Positions 1 to 7,725 of a DNA stretch of 26,555 bases are shown here, piece by piece. The position numbers were made by a program, and so were the translations under genes. Positions within the stretch are counted from its first letter, which is position 1; every line of letters begins with the position of its first letter. The DNA is taken from assembly GCA_964369955.1 (NCBI GenBank), contig CAYJFQ010000016.1:1-26555 (forward strand), given 5' to 3'. This DNA comes from CAYJFQ01 sp964369955 (GTDB taxonomy: Bacteria > Bacillota_I > Bacilli_A > Erysipelotrichales > Erysipelotrichaceae). The notes beneath the pieces were generated by a model, which was not told the DNA's origin, did no database searches, and was given only the letters and a program-made list of their open reading frames with translations.

Positions 1-311
1 ATTGAGTTAAGTATAACTTATTTTACATTATGGGTAAAGTTTAAGGAAATAAAAACCATACTATTTTTTCCTATAGATGCTAGTTATTAACTGACATTAA
101 ATTGTATATAAAGGTTATTTCCAAATTAACTAAAATTTCTTGAGATGGATTTATTCTTACCCTTCCTTTCTCTTAGTTAATTTAAAAATTTGCGATAATC
201 GTTAACTAGATTATTTTTATATTATAGCCTTTAAAAGTCATTGCTAGGGTAACTTAAATAAATTCATATTATAACATTCTGTTAGTAGTCCTTTGTTGCT
301 CTTACATATAA
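1..311. other. gene-free AT-rich stretch
   Basis: No open frame of credible coding character is visible on either strand, and stops are dense in all frames. The only structure I can point to is an 11-bp inverted repeat (AAATTAACTAA at 123-133 and TTAGTTAATTT at 173-183). There is also a minus-strand TATAAT (221-226 on plus) without a convincing -35. It could be the promoter region of a leftward gene lying outside the window, but nothing shown here proves that. Confidence 0.5.
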
Positions 312-368
312 AAATCCACACCTTTAAGATTGTTTTCAATCTTAAAGGTGTGGATTTAAATTTTTTTA
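312..368. terminator. strong hairpin terminator downstream of htpG
   Basis: A perfect 21-bp stem (312-332 pairing with 337-357) closes a TTTT loop. On plus it is followed by AAATTTTTTT. On minus it ends in a shorter T-rich run. It lies 33 bp beyond the htpG stop, so it most likely ends the htpG transcript. The better U-tract points right, so it may work in both directions. Confidence 0.85.
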
Positions 369-390
369 ATGTCCAATTATTAGATATTTT

Positions 391-2280
391 TTATTTACTT
401 ACTAACACCATTAATTTCACGAGTTTATTAGAGAAGTCTAATGGATTTTCAATACTGAAACCTTCGATTAAACATGCTTGGTTATACAATAAATCTGCAT
501 AATCCTTAATTAGATTTTGATCTTTTTCATATAGTTTAGTTAAGGCAGTAAACAGTTCATGGTCTCCATTTATTTCTAGTATTTTTTCAGCTTTAATTTT
601 TTGACCATCGGGCATTTGATTCAAAACTTTTTCCATTTCTAAAGAAACACCTTCTTTACTGCTTAAACAAACAGGAGCATTCTTTAATCTTGAAGAGATA
701 ATAACATCAGATACTTGTTCACTCAAACTGTCTTTTAATAAAGTTAATAGATCTTTATTCTCTAAAGAATTTTTCTCAATTTTTTCTTTAATTTCTTGAT
801 CATCTAAATCTAAGTCACCTTGGTTTACTGATTTAAATTTCTTTTCATTATACATTTGCAAAACTGATAACGCAAACTCATCAACATCTTCGCTTAAATA
901 TAGAATTTCATAATCTTTATCTTTCAAAACTTCTAATTGAGGTAGATTATCAATCTTTTCAATTGAATCACCACAAGCATAATAAATAAACTCTTGCCCT
1001 TCTTTCATTCTTTCAAGATATTCTTTTAAAGTTACTAACTTCTTTTCAGTTGAAGAATAGAACATCAATAAATCTTGAAGAGTATCTTTATGAGCTCCAA
1101 AATCGCTATAGATTCCATACTTCAATTGAACGCCGAAGGCATTGTAGAATTCTTCATATTGTGAGCGATCGCTTTCTAGCATTTTTTCTAATTCAGTTTT
1201 GATTTTCTTTTCTACCTTGTTGGCGATTATTTTTAGTTGACGGTCATGTTGAAGAATTTCCCTAGAAATATTTAGAGATAAGTCTTGACTGTCTACTAAT
1301 CCTTTCACAAATTGAAAATACTCTGGAATTAGAGCTTCAGCTTTTTCCATAATAAAGACATTGCGACTATATAATTTTAATCCTCTTTGGTAGTTTTTAG
1401 TATAGTAATCATATGGCGCTTTCTTTGGGATGAATAATAAAGCATCAAATGATACATTGCCTTCTACACTAAAATGAACTGTTTTTAATGGTTCTTGAAA
1501 ATCATTAAAATTAGACTGATAGAACTCATAATACTCTTCTGACTTAATTCCTTTTTTATTACGCTTCCAAAGAGGAATCATACTATTAAGAGTTTTAATT
1601 ACTTCTACCTCTTGATAATCATCACTATTTTCTGTTTTAACCGATTCTAAAACCTTCATCTTTATTGGATAGCGCACATAATCTGAGTATTTTTTAATTA
1701 ATTCTGTAATTTTATATGTTTCTAAATAGTCTGAGTAATTTTCGTCTTTGGTATTTTCTTTTAGAGTCATAATGATGGTTGTTCCAACATCGTCTCTTTG
1801 AGCTTTAGTTATTGAGTAACCATCTTCACCTTCAGAAACCCATTTATAGGCATTCTCGCTGTTGTATTTCTTTGAGATAACTTCAATCTTATCGCTAACC
1901 ATAAAAGCTGAGTAAAAGCCAACACCAAATTGTCCGATGATATCAATATCTTTCTTTTCATCCATTGCTTTTTTAAAAGCTAATGATCCGCTACTTGCAA
2001 TCACTCCTAAATTGTCTTCCATATCTTTATCATCTAATCCTATACCATTATCTATTAATGTAATAGTACGGTTTTCTTTGTCTAGATCAATTAAAATTTC
2101 TAAATCTTTTTTCTCGATAACAGGAGCTTCTTTTGTTAAGCTGTAGTAGTAACGTTTATCGATTGCATCAGATGCATTCGAGATTAATTCTCTTAAAAAT
2201 ATTTCTTTATGTGTATAGATTGAATTAATCATTAAATCTAAGAGTCTTTTTGACTCTGCTTTAAATTGTTTTTTTGCCAT
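391..2280 (-). CDS. htpG: HtpG, Hsp90-family molecular chaperone
   Basis: This is a cytosolic ATP-dependent chaperone of the Hsp90 family, 629 aa, the usual bacterial length. The N-terminal GHKL ATPase domain is complete. It shows the E-x-x-SNASDA helix motif near residue 35, the DNGIGL motif near residue 80 and the GQFGVGFYSAF glycine lid near residue 120. The middle domain (FIPKKAP, YSRNVFIM) and the C-terminal dimerisation domain follow. I start it at the ATG at 2280, giving MAKKQF, because GGAGG lies just upstream and family members begin this way. An upstream in-frame start at 2304 adds eight residues, but it would fall inside the CIRCE operator. The gene is monocistronic, with its own promoter, a CIRCE operator and a hairpin terminator, so HrcA heat-shock control is likely. 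Confidence 0.97.
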   Translation of the reverse strand: MAKKQFKAESKRLLDLMINSIYTHKEIFLRELISNASDAIDKRYYYSLTKEAPVIEKKDLEILIDLDKENRTITLIDNGIGLDDKDMEDNLGVIASSGSLAFKKAMDEKKDIDIIGQFGVGFYSAFMVSDKIEVISKKYNSENAYKWVSEGEDGYSITKAQRDDVGTTIIMTLKENTKDENYSDYLETYKITELIKKYSDYVRYPIKMKVLESVKTENSDDYQEVEVIKTLNSMIPLWKRNKKGIKSEEYYEFYQSNFNDFQEPLKTVHFSVEGNVSFDALLFIPKKAPYDYYTKNYQRGLKLYSRNVFIMEKAEALIPEYFQFVKGLVDSQDLSLNISREILQHDRQLKIIANKVEKKIKTELEKMLESDRSQYEEFYNAFGVQLKYGIYSDFGAHKDTLQDLLMFYSSTEKKLVTLKEYLERMKEGQEFIYYACGDSIEKIDNLPQLEVLKDKDYEILYLSEDVDEFALSVLQMYNEKKFKSVNQGDLDLDDQEIKEKIEKNSLENKDLLTLLKDSLSEQVSDVIISSRLKNAPVCLSSKEGVSLEMEKVLNQMPDGQKIKAEKILEINGDHELFTALTKLYEKDQNLIKDYADLLYNQACLIEGFSIENPLDFSNKLVKLMVLVSK

Positions 2281-2293
2281 AGTATACCTCCAT

Positions 2294-2320
2294 TTAGCAC
2301 TCACTTGATAAAAGTGCTAA
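2294..2320 (-). promoter_or_regulatory. CIRCE operator (HrcA site) of htpG
   Basis: TTAGCACTC, a 9-nt spacer, then AAGTGCTAA. This matches the CIRCE consensus TTAGCACTC-N9-GAGTGCTAA in 17 of 18 arm positions. It starts 5 bp downstream of the predicted htpG -10, so it covers the transcription start and the 5' leader, the usual place for HrcA repression. Confidence 0.93.
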
Positions 2321-2324
2321 TATT

Positions 2325-2353
2325 AATATACTCCTTTTTTAGTTTCTTGACAA
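2325..2353 (-). promoter_or_regulatory. htpG promoter, SigA type
   Basis: Read on minus: TTGTCA (2348-2353 on plus), a 17-nt spacer and TATATT (2325-2330). Both hexamers match five of six consensus bases. The CIRCE operator follows at once. The -35 overlaps a TTGACA on the opposite strand (2347-2352), so the htpG and yigZ promoters are packed back to back. Confidence 0.8.
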
Positions 2354-2373
2354 GTATTTTGAATTAAAAAATA

Positions 2374-2382
2374 TGCTATAAT
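2374..2382 (+). promoter_or_regulatory. extended -10 promoter of the yigZ-family gene
   Basis: TGCTATAAT is a perfect extended -10. The TTGACA at 2347-2352 is 24 bp away, too far to be a normal -35. Transcription would start about 7 bp after the -10, at or within the first codons (ATG at 2387 and 2390). Confidence 0.6.
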
Positions 2383-2386
2383 TTAA

Positions 2387-2995
2387 ATGATGTTTAAATA
2401 CTTAAGTAAAAATGAAGAGATGGAAATAGTTGTTGAAAAAAGTCGTTTTATCACTTACTTTTTTTCTATTAATAGTCAAGAAGAAGCTCTTAAACTGATT
2501 AATGAAATTAGAGAAAAGCATCCAAAGGCTAATCACCATTGTACTGCTTATCTTTTAGACAATCATAAAATACAAAAATATAACGATGATGGTGAACCTT
2601 CTAAAACAGCTGGTTTTCCAATGATTGATGTCTTAATAAAAAATGATTTGGACGATATCCTAGCTGTTGTTGTTCGTTATTTTGGTGGAATTAAATTAGG
2701 AGCTGGTGGTTTAACTAGAACTTATCGCAAGTGTGTTGCGGATTTAATTAAAGAGATTGATTTAGTTGAAAGAATCGAATTACCTGTCTATCAAATCAAG
2801 GTACCCTATTCATTAAATGATTCAATCAATTATTTATTAAAGAACGAATCCACTATCATAAATATTGATTATCAAGAAAATGTTGTTTATAAATATTACA
2901 CTTACAATCACGATTTAGAAAATAGTGTGATTGAACTTACAAGTGGAATAAAGCCAGTTGTAGTGAATACTATTAAAGTTGTCAATAAAATATAA
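2387..2995 (+). CDS. YigZ/IMPACT (UPF0029) family protein
   Basis: This 202-aa protein is close to the usual family length. It carries the typical N-terminal opening (KSRFI, then HPKANHHCTAY), the DDGEPSKTAG motif near residue 67 and the VVVRYFGGIKLGAGGLTR block near residue 100. The second half matches the small C-terminal DUF1949-like domain. The family is related to eukaryotic IMPACT and binds nucleic acid or ribosome-linked partners; its bacterial function is not settled. Two ATG codons sit in tandem (2387, 2390). No Shine-Dalgarno sequence precedes them, and a perfect extended -10 lies only 4 bp upstream, so the mRNA is probably leaderless. It diverges from htpG. A terminator hairpin overlaps its last codons. 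Confidence 0.9.
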   Translation: MMFKYLSKNEEMEIVVEKSRFITYFFSINSQEEALKLINEIREKHPKANHHCTAYLLDNHKIQKYNDDGEPSKTAGFPMIDVLIKNDLDDILAVVVRYFGGIKLGAGGLTRTYRKCVADLIKEIDLVERIELPVYQIKVPYSLNDSINYLLKNESTIINIDYQENVVYKYYTYNHDLENSVIELTSGIKPVVVNTIKVVNKI

Positions 2996-3013
2996 ATTTG
3001 ACAACTTTTTATT
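2975..3013 (+). terminator. terminator overlapping the yigZ 3' end
   Basis: AAAGTTGTCAA (2975-2985) pairs perfectly with TTGACAACTTT (2998-3008) around a 12-nt loop that contains the TAA stop (2993-2995). A T-rich run follows. The 5' arm is coding sequence for the last residues of the protein. Confidence 0.75.
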
Positions 3014-3025
3014 TTCAAGTATTAT
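2998..3025 (+). promoter_or_regulatory. promoter of the choloylglycine hydrolase-family gene
   Basis: A perfect TTGACA (2998-3003), a 16-nt spacer and TATTAT (3020-3025). The -35 is part of the 3' arm of the preceding terminator hairpin. A strong SD (AGGAGG) and the ATG at 3062 follow about 30 bp further on. Confidence 0.6.
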
Positions 3026-3061
3026 TAAAAGTAACAATAACAAACTATAGGAGGAATTGCT

Positions 3062-4042
3062 ATGTGTACTGGTTTAAGCATAAAAACTAAGAATGGTGCT
3101 TTTTTTGGGCGTAACATGGATTTAGAGTATAATTTTAATCAATCAGTTATAACTATGCCGAAAGGTTATAAATTTATCGATAAAGTGAATAAAGTTGAAA
3201 ATGTAAATCAACAAGCTATTATTGGAATGGGGACAATTATTGGTGGTTATGTTACTTATGCAGAAGCAATGAATGAAAATGGTTTGGCTTGTGCTGGTCT
3301 TAATTTTTTTAATTATGCTCATTTTGAGAAGGAGTTGAAGTCTAATAAAACAAACATTGCGCCTTACGATTTTATTCAGTGGACGTTATCTAACTTCAAG
3401 ACTACTGAAGAAGCTAAGGAAGGGCTTAAAGATTTATATATGGTTGATGTTCCTATAGCTGAAAATGTTCCTGTGCCTACATTGCATTGGATGATTAGTG
3501 ATAAAGAAGGTAAATCTATTGTTGTTGAGCAAACAATAGATGGATTGAAAGTATTTGATAATCCAGTTAATGTCTTAACTAATAACCCAACTTTTGACTG
3601 GCATCTGAAAAACCTAAATCAATATCTATATTTAACTCCCCGCCATCAAGAAAGTATTGAATGGGGTGATTTAGTTCTAAAGTCTCAAGGTAGTGGAACT
3701 GGAACTTTAGGAATGCCTGGAGACTTTATGTCAGTCTCTAGGTTTATTAGGATTGCATTTCTAAGAAACAATCTACCACCACTTGAGAATAGACAACAAG
3801 AAATAACTCATTTCTTCAATATGTTAGACTATGTTAAAATGGTTAAAGGTGGAGTAATTACTGAGACTGGTAAAATTGATTTAACTCTCTACACTTCTTG
3901 TATGGATTTAGATAATGGAATATATTATTATCGAACTTATGATAATCATCGTATTAATGCGATAGACTTGCATAAGAGTAGTTCTACTGAAGTTGTTGTT
4001 TATCCTTATCTAGTAGAAAACGATATAAACTATCAAAACTAA
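3062..4042 (+). CDS. choloylglycine hydrolase / penicillin V acylase family amidase, bile-salt-hydrolase-like
   Basis: This 326-aa Ntn-hydrolase has the family's usual length. Cys2 follows the initiator Met and becomes the N-terminal nucleophile after Met removal. The rest of the catalytic set is in place: Arg17 and Asp20 (GRNMD), Asn81 (AGLNF), Asn175 (TNNPTF) and Arg227 (SVSRF). These line up with the Cys2, Arg18, Asp21, Asn82, Asn175 and Arg228 described for clostridial bile salt hydrolases. Asn rather than Tyr at position 81 favours conjugated bile salts over penicillin V, but substrate cannot be fixed from sequence. There is no signal peptide, so it is cytoplasmic. It is a single-gene unit with AGGAGG 7 nt before the ATG, its own promoter and a terminator directly after the stop. 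Confidence 0.9.
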   Translation: MCTGLSIKTKNGAFFGRNMDLEYNFNQSVITMPKGYKFIDKVNKVENVNQQAIIGMGTIIGGYVTYAEAMNENGLACAGLNFFNYAHFEKELKSNKTNIAPYDFIQWTLSNFKTTEEAKEGLKDLYMVDVPIAENVPVPTLHWMISDKEGKSIVVEQTIDGLKVFDNPVNVLTNNPTFDWHLKNLNQYLYLTPRHQESIEWGDLVLKSQGSGTGTLGMPGDFMSVSRFIRIAFLRNNLPPLENRQQEITHFFNMLDYVKMVKGGVITETGKIDLTLYTSCMDLDNGIYYYRTYDNHRINAIDLHKSSSTEVVVYPYLVENDINYQN

Positions 4043-4075
4043 AAAGATGCGCACCTGAGTGCACATCTTTTTTTC
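4041..4075. terminator. bidirectional terminator between convergent genes
   Basis: Arms 4041-4054 and 4059-4072 form a 14-bp stem with one C-A mismatch and a CTGA loop. An A-run on the left and a T-run on the right give a U-tract in both directions. It serves the hydrolase gene on plus, whose stop overlaps the first bases, and the ABC permease gene on minus. Confidence 0.88.
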
Positions 4076-4098
4076 AACTTCATTAACTTATTTAGTTA

Positions 4099-5346
4099 CT
4101 ATTCATATCTTAGAGCTTCAATAGGATCTAATTTAGCTGCTTTTTTAGCAGGATAATATCCAAAGAATAGGCCAATTGTCATTGAGAATCCAACTGCCAA
4201 TACTATCGAAATCACTGAAGGGTATGCCGGGAATCCTAATAAGGCTGCAGCTCCCATTCCGAGCGCTACTCCAATGATTACTCCAAAGATACCTCCAATC
4301 ATACAGATTATAATGGCCTCTGTAACAAATTGTGACATGATGTCAAAAGTAGGAGCGCCTAATGCTTTACGTGTCCCTATTTCTTTTGTACGTTCTGTGA
4401 TTGAGACTAACATAATATTCATAACTCCAATACCACCTACTAATAATGATATAGCAGCAATAGCAGCGATTGCTATTTGAATAGTTCCCAACATATCAGT
4501 AAAAGATTCCAGCATTGAAGAAGGGTCTGAAACCCTTACTGTGTATTGATCGTTTCTACTGTAAACATCAGTAAAAAAATCCGTTGTTAAAGTTTTCATT
4601 AAATCGATGTCAGTACTATCACTGAAGGTAACTGCTATTGAACTATAACCATCTTCTGAACCATTCATTTCTTTAGCGGTAGTAATCGGAATATAAACAT
4701 TATAAGTATCACCACTAGAGAACATCATCATTTGATCATCATTACTTTCACTAATACCTACAACATAATATTGTTCAATAAGATTTTGGTTGTAGATATT
4801 AAGAGCTTGACCAATTGGATCTGTATTTCCAAATAATTCAATTGCTAGATCTTCTTCGATTACAGCTAACTTTTTTTCTTTGTCTAAATCATCTTGAGTA
4901 AATCCTCGACCATATAACAAATCAAATGAATTAGATTGCTGGTATCCAAGATTAATGCCGGTTGTTGATAAACTAAGTGTTTCTAAATCGCTTCTTGTGG
5001 TTAGGGAGTTAACCTTTTCGCTTGCAGAAACTCCTTTAACTTCATCTACAAATAATTTCTGATATTCTTGGATATTCTTATCACTAATATAATCTTCAAC
5101 TTGTAAATCATTCGATAAGAATAATTGGGTATTCTCATCTTCAGTTTCTTTCTGAGTTACACTAATTGTTAATTGGTTAACGCCGGCATCGTTCATTGTT
5201 GAGTTAACTGAGGCGGTTAGAGATTCACCTACAGTTACAATTCCAATTACTGAAGATATTCCGATAATAATGCCTAGCATTGTTAATAAACTACGCATTT
5301 TATTGGCTTTTAGAGCTTCTAGAGCTAATAATATATTATCCAGCAT
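4099..5346 (-). CDS. MacB/YknZ-like ABC exporter permease
   Basis: This 415-aa membrane subunit of a type VII (MacB-like) ABC exporter has the standard plan. There is an N-terminal transmembrane segment near residues 18-40, a large extracytoplasmic MacB_PCD domain, and three C-terminal transmembrane segments of the FtsX-like domain. The family signatures ERTKEIGTRKALGA and PAKKAAKLDPIEALRYE are clear. I start at the ATG at 5346 (MLDNIL) because AAAGGGG lies 8 nt upstream. An in-frame GTG at 5367 lacks a site of its own. The start lies inside the 3' end of the ATPase gene, so the two are translationally coupled. It is the last gene of a three-gene operon (adaptor, ATPase, permease), resembling YknXYZ of Bacillus. 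The substrate is unknown; peptides, macrolides or envelope toxins are possibilities. Confidence 0.93.
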   Translation of the reverse strand: MLDNILLALEALKANKMRSLLTMLGIIIGISSVIGIVTVGESLTASVNSTMNDAGVNQLTISVTQKETEDENTQLFLSNDLQVEDYISDKNIQEYQKLFVDEVKGVSASEKVNSLTTRSDLETLSLSTTGINLGYQQSNSFDLLYGRGFTQDDLDKEKKLAVIEEDLAIELFGNTDPIGQALNIYNQNLIEQYYVVGISESNDDQMMMFSSGDTYNVYIPITTAKEMNGSEDGYSSIAVTFSDSTDIDLMKTLTTDFFTDVYSRNDQYTVRVSDPSSMLESFTDMLGTIQIAIAAIAAISLLVGGIGVMNIMLVSITERTKEIGTRKALGAPTFDIMSQFVTEAIIICMIGGIFGVIIGVALGMGAAALLGFPAYPSVISIVLAVGFSMTIGLFFGYYPAKKAAKLDPIEALRYE

Positions 5347-6040
5347 ATTTATTACCCCTTTCATCACTTATGATGTTGCCATCTTTTAAAGTTACAACCC
5401 TTTGGCATTGTTGAGCCAACTCTGGATTATGGGTAATAAAAACAATGGTACTTCCATGTTTGTCGTGAAGGTTATGGAGTATATCCATAACTTGTTTAGA
5501 TGTGTCGGAATCTAAAGCTCCGGTTGGTTCATCGGCTAAAATAATGGATGGATCATTAGCTAATGCTCTTGCGATTGCAACTCTTTGTTTCTGTCCGCCT
5601 GATAATTCGTTGGGCCTGTGATCTATCCTATTTGCCATATTAACGTCTTCTAAGAGTTTCAAAGCTTTCTGTTTCCTTATTTTTGAGTCAACCTTAGCAT
5701 ACAACATTGGTAGTTCAACATTTTTTAGAACATTGGTTCTTCCTATAAGATTGAAGTTCTGAAAGATAAATCCGATATTTTTGTTGCGAATTGCAGCTTT
5801 TTGGTTTTCTGTTAAATCTTTAATATTTTCACTATTTAAAGTATATTCACCCTTAGTAGGAGTATCTAGTACTCCAATTATATTCATAAGGGTTGATTTC
5901 CCACTTCCTGATTCTCCTACAATCGCAATAAATTCACCTTTATTAATGGTTAAATCTATACCATGAAGTACTTCTAATTCATTTGGTTGGCCGATAAAAT
6001 AGCTTTTAGTAATTCCAGTTAATTGAATAACACTTTCCAT
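5336..6040 (-). CDS. MacB/LolD-type ABC exporter ATP-binding protein
   Basis: A 234-aa ATPase that powers the neighbouring MacB-like permease from the cytoplasmic face. All motifs are intact: Walker A GESGSGKST (42-50), Q-loop FQNFNL (near 93), ABC signature LSGGQKQR (146-153), Walker B ILADEPTGALDS with Asp170 and catalytic Glu171, and H-loop His204. The EPTGALDS form is typical of the LolD/MacB/YknY branch. The ATG shares one base with the stop of the adaptor gene (TAATG), and GGAG sits about 8 nt upstream inside that gene. Its own 3' end overlaps the permease start by 11 bp. This tight packing argues for one transcript and fixed subunit ratios. Confidence 0.95.
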   Translation of the reverse strand: MESVIQLTGITKSYFIGQPNELEVLHGIDLTINKGEFIAIVGESGSGKSTLMNIIGVLDTPTKGEYTLNSENIKDLTENQKAAIRNKNIGFIFQNFNLIGRTNVLKNVELPMLYAKVDSKIRKQKALKLLEDVNMANRIDHRPNELSGGQKQRVAIARALANDPSIILADEPTGALDSDTSKQVMDILHNLHDKHGSTIVFITHNPELAQQCQRVVTLKDGNIISDERGNKYAG

Positions 6041-7545
6041 TAGATAACTCCGAAGACATCACTTGGTGGTCCAAATGGCATATCAAATTCTCTATCAGTT
6101 TCAGCTTCTTCAAGATTTGCACTTGAACGAATAATTAATCCTTCTTTAATCTCTAAACCTGTTACTTCAATATAATAGTCATTGCTACTTCCTGTTGTTA
6201 CTTCAATTGAAGTAAAACCGTCTTCATTAGTTCCTTGTGTAGTTTGTTTATAAACATATGATTTACCATCAATAACTTCTACAGCATCGATAGGCACAAT
6301 AAATACTTCTTCTACACTGCTTAAGATAATATCTACTTGAGCATTCATCCCAATTAGTAAACCTGTATCATTAGTATCGATTTCTACTGTCACTGTAAAT
6401 GTTGAAAGCGTTGCTCCTTGACCTGTAGTTGTGGCTACTGGTGCCTTGTTTGTGACTGTCCCTGTAATTTCTTCAGTAGTAGCATCTGATAAAATATTTG
6501 TTTTTTGTCCTACTTTCACTGAATGAATATCATCTTCAGAAACTTGAACTTTTACTTGTAGTGATTCAGTATCATTGATTGTTGCGACAGTTGAGCCCAT
6601 AGGTAATGTAGCTCCTATTGTCGCATTTAAACTTGTAACTGTTCCTGTACTTTCAGCTTTTAAAGTATAGTTCTCTATGCTATCTTCTAAGCTTTCTAAT
6701 TGAGTATTAAGAGTCTCAATTTCCGGATTAGTATTCTTGCTTAGGTTTGTCTTCGCTTGTTGGTATTTACTTTCAGCTATTTTATATGAATTTAGAGTTT
6801 CATCATAATTTGATTTAGCTTGATTATAGACTTTAAGTGTTTCGTCATATCCTGTTGTTAATTTGATGTCATTCAATGCTGCTTCTGCATCTGTTAATGC
6901 ATTAGCTGAAATGGCAAGGTTTGATTGAGCTGTTGCAACTGCCGTTTGAAGATTTGAGTAATTAGGGTCAGTGACTTCAGTTGATGCTAAGATAGTTTCT
7001 GCATCTGCTAATAATTGAATATTGTTTTTGTGTGCGGTGTTAGCTTGATCATATTTATTTTGATAACTAGAAATAGCTGATTCTACAGTTTCTAAATCAT
7101 TTTGTGCATTTGTAAAATTCTCTTTAGTGCCACCTGCTCCATTAACTAATTGATAAGCATCATCTTTACTTAATAATGCTTGATCATATTCAGACTGAAG
7201 ACTTGCTTTTGCATTTTTAATGCTTGTCTTTATATCACTAATTTGATCATTAAGTTTTTCTTGGTCTAACTTGATTAAAGTTTCTCCTTTTTTAACTTCA
7301 TCTCCCACTTCTACTAAGATGTCTGTTACTTTGACATTAGTAATTGAACTAGAAATGGCTGTTTGATTAGTAGATGAAACTACTCCTGTTGTTGAAATTA
7401 AAGATTCTAACGAACCTTTAGTTAAGGTTGTGGTTCTAATATAAGTTTGCTGACTATCTTTATTAGTTGCATTTAAGTAAACAGAAATTCCTACTACTAA
7501 TACCACAATACTAATTAAGATAATAATTATTCTTTTGTTTTTCAC
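6040..7545 (-). CDS. MacA/YknX-like periplasmic-adaptor (membrane fusion) protein
   Basis: A 501-aa HlyD/RND-type adaptor for the MacB-like exporter. One N-terminal membrane anchor spans residues 5-24. A biotinyl-lipoyl half motif follows (VGDEVKKGETLIKLD, near 80-96), then a long Ala/Gln/Asn-rich coiled coil (about 100-275), the second lipoyl half (ESTGTVTSLNATIGATLP) and the beta-barrel region (LQVKVQVSEDDI). The tail is rich in Pro, Phe and Gly. The hairpin is long for a Gram-positive adaptor, because the family is often nearer 380-420 aa. The start codon is GTG with AGGAG 7 nt upstream. It is the first gene of the exporter operon and faces the response regulator gene across a 180-bp shared control region. 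Confidence 0.9.
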   Translation of the reverse strand: MKNKRIIIILISIVVLVVGISVYLNATNKDSQQTYIRTTTLTKGSLESLISTTGVVSSTNQTAISSSITNVKVTDILVEVGDEVKKGETLIKLDQEKLNDQISDIKTSIKNAKASLQSEYDQALLSKDDAYQLVNGAGGTKENFTNAQNDLETVESAISSYQNKYDQANTAHKNNIQLLADAETILASTEVTDPNYSNLQTAVATAQSNLAISANALTDAEAALNDIKLTTGYDETLKVYNQAKSNYDETLNSYKIAESKYQQAKTNLSKNTNPEIETLNTQLESLEDSIENYTLKAESTGTVTSLNATIGATLPMGSTVATINDTESLQVKVQVSEDDIHSVKVGQKTNILSDATTEEITGTVTNKAPVATTTGQGATLSTFTVTVEIDTNDTGLLIGMNAQVDIILSSVEEVFIVPIDAVEVIDGKSYVYKQTTQGTNEDGFTSIEVTTGSSNDYYIEVTGLEIKEGLIIRSSANLEEAETDREFDMPFGPPSDVFGVI

Positions 7546-7593
7546 GTTATTTCTCCTGTGATAATTTTCTATAACATCCTTTTGGATACCATA

Positions 7594-7662
7594 TGAGTTT
7601 ATTACACTAAGATAAACTCAAAATAAACTTTTTAATAATAATTGTTTATTTTGAGTTTATCT
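7594..7662. promoter_or_regulatory. triple TGAGTTTAT box, probable response-regulator operator
   Basis: TGAGTTTAT occurs at 7594-7602 and 7652-7660, and inverted (ATAAACTCA) at 7612-7620. Copies 1 and 2 form an inverted repeat with a 9-bp spacer. Copies 2 and 3 belong to a perfect 19-bp inverted repeat (7610-7628 with 7644-7662) around a 15-bp AT-only loop. The block lies between the divergent exporter operon and the two-component genes. No T-run follows either arm, so it is not a terminator. The likely ligand is the adjacent OmpR-type regulator, an inference from position. Confidence 0.65.
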
Positions 7663-7674
7663 CTTAAATGTATA

Positions 7675-7702
7675 TTTAACTTGTAAATTAAAAAGTTATA
7701 AT
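7675..7702 (+). promoter_or_regulatory. promoter of the two-component operon
   Basis: A perfect -10 TATAAT (7697-7702) has only a weak -35 (TTTAAC at 7675-7680, spacer 16). The third TGAGTTTAT box ends 14 bp upstream of that weak -35, a layout that fits activation by a bound regulator. No equally good promoter was seen for the exporter operon on the other strand. Confidence 0.55.
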
Positions 7703-7725
7703 AGAGAAAAGGAAGGGTTTTAATA

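Noticed and set aside
5347..5367. GTG start seven codons upstream for the ABC permease
   Set aside because: The ATG at 5346 has AAAGGGG at good spacing and gives the usual MLDN-type start; the GTG has no SD.
7610..7662. Perfect 19-bp inverted repeat read as a terminator
   Set aside because: Neither strand has a T-run after the stem, it lies between divergent promoters, and its core box occurs a third time nearby, which fits an operator.
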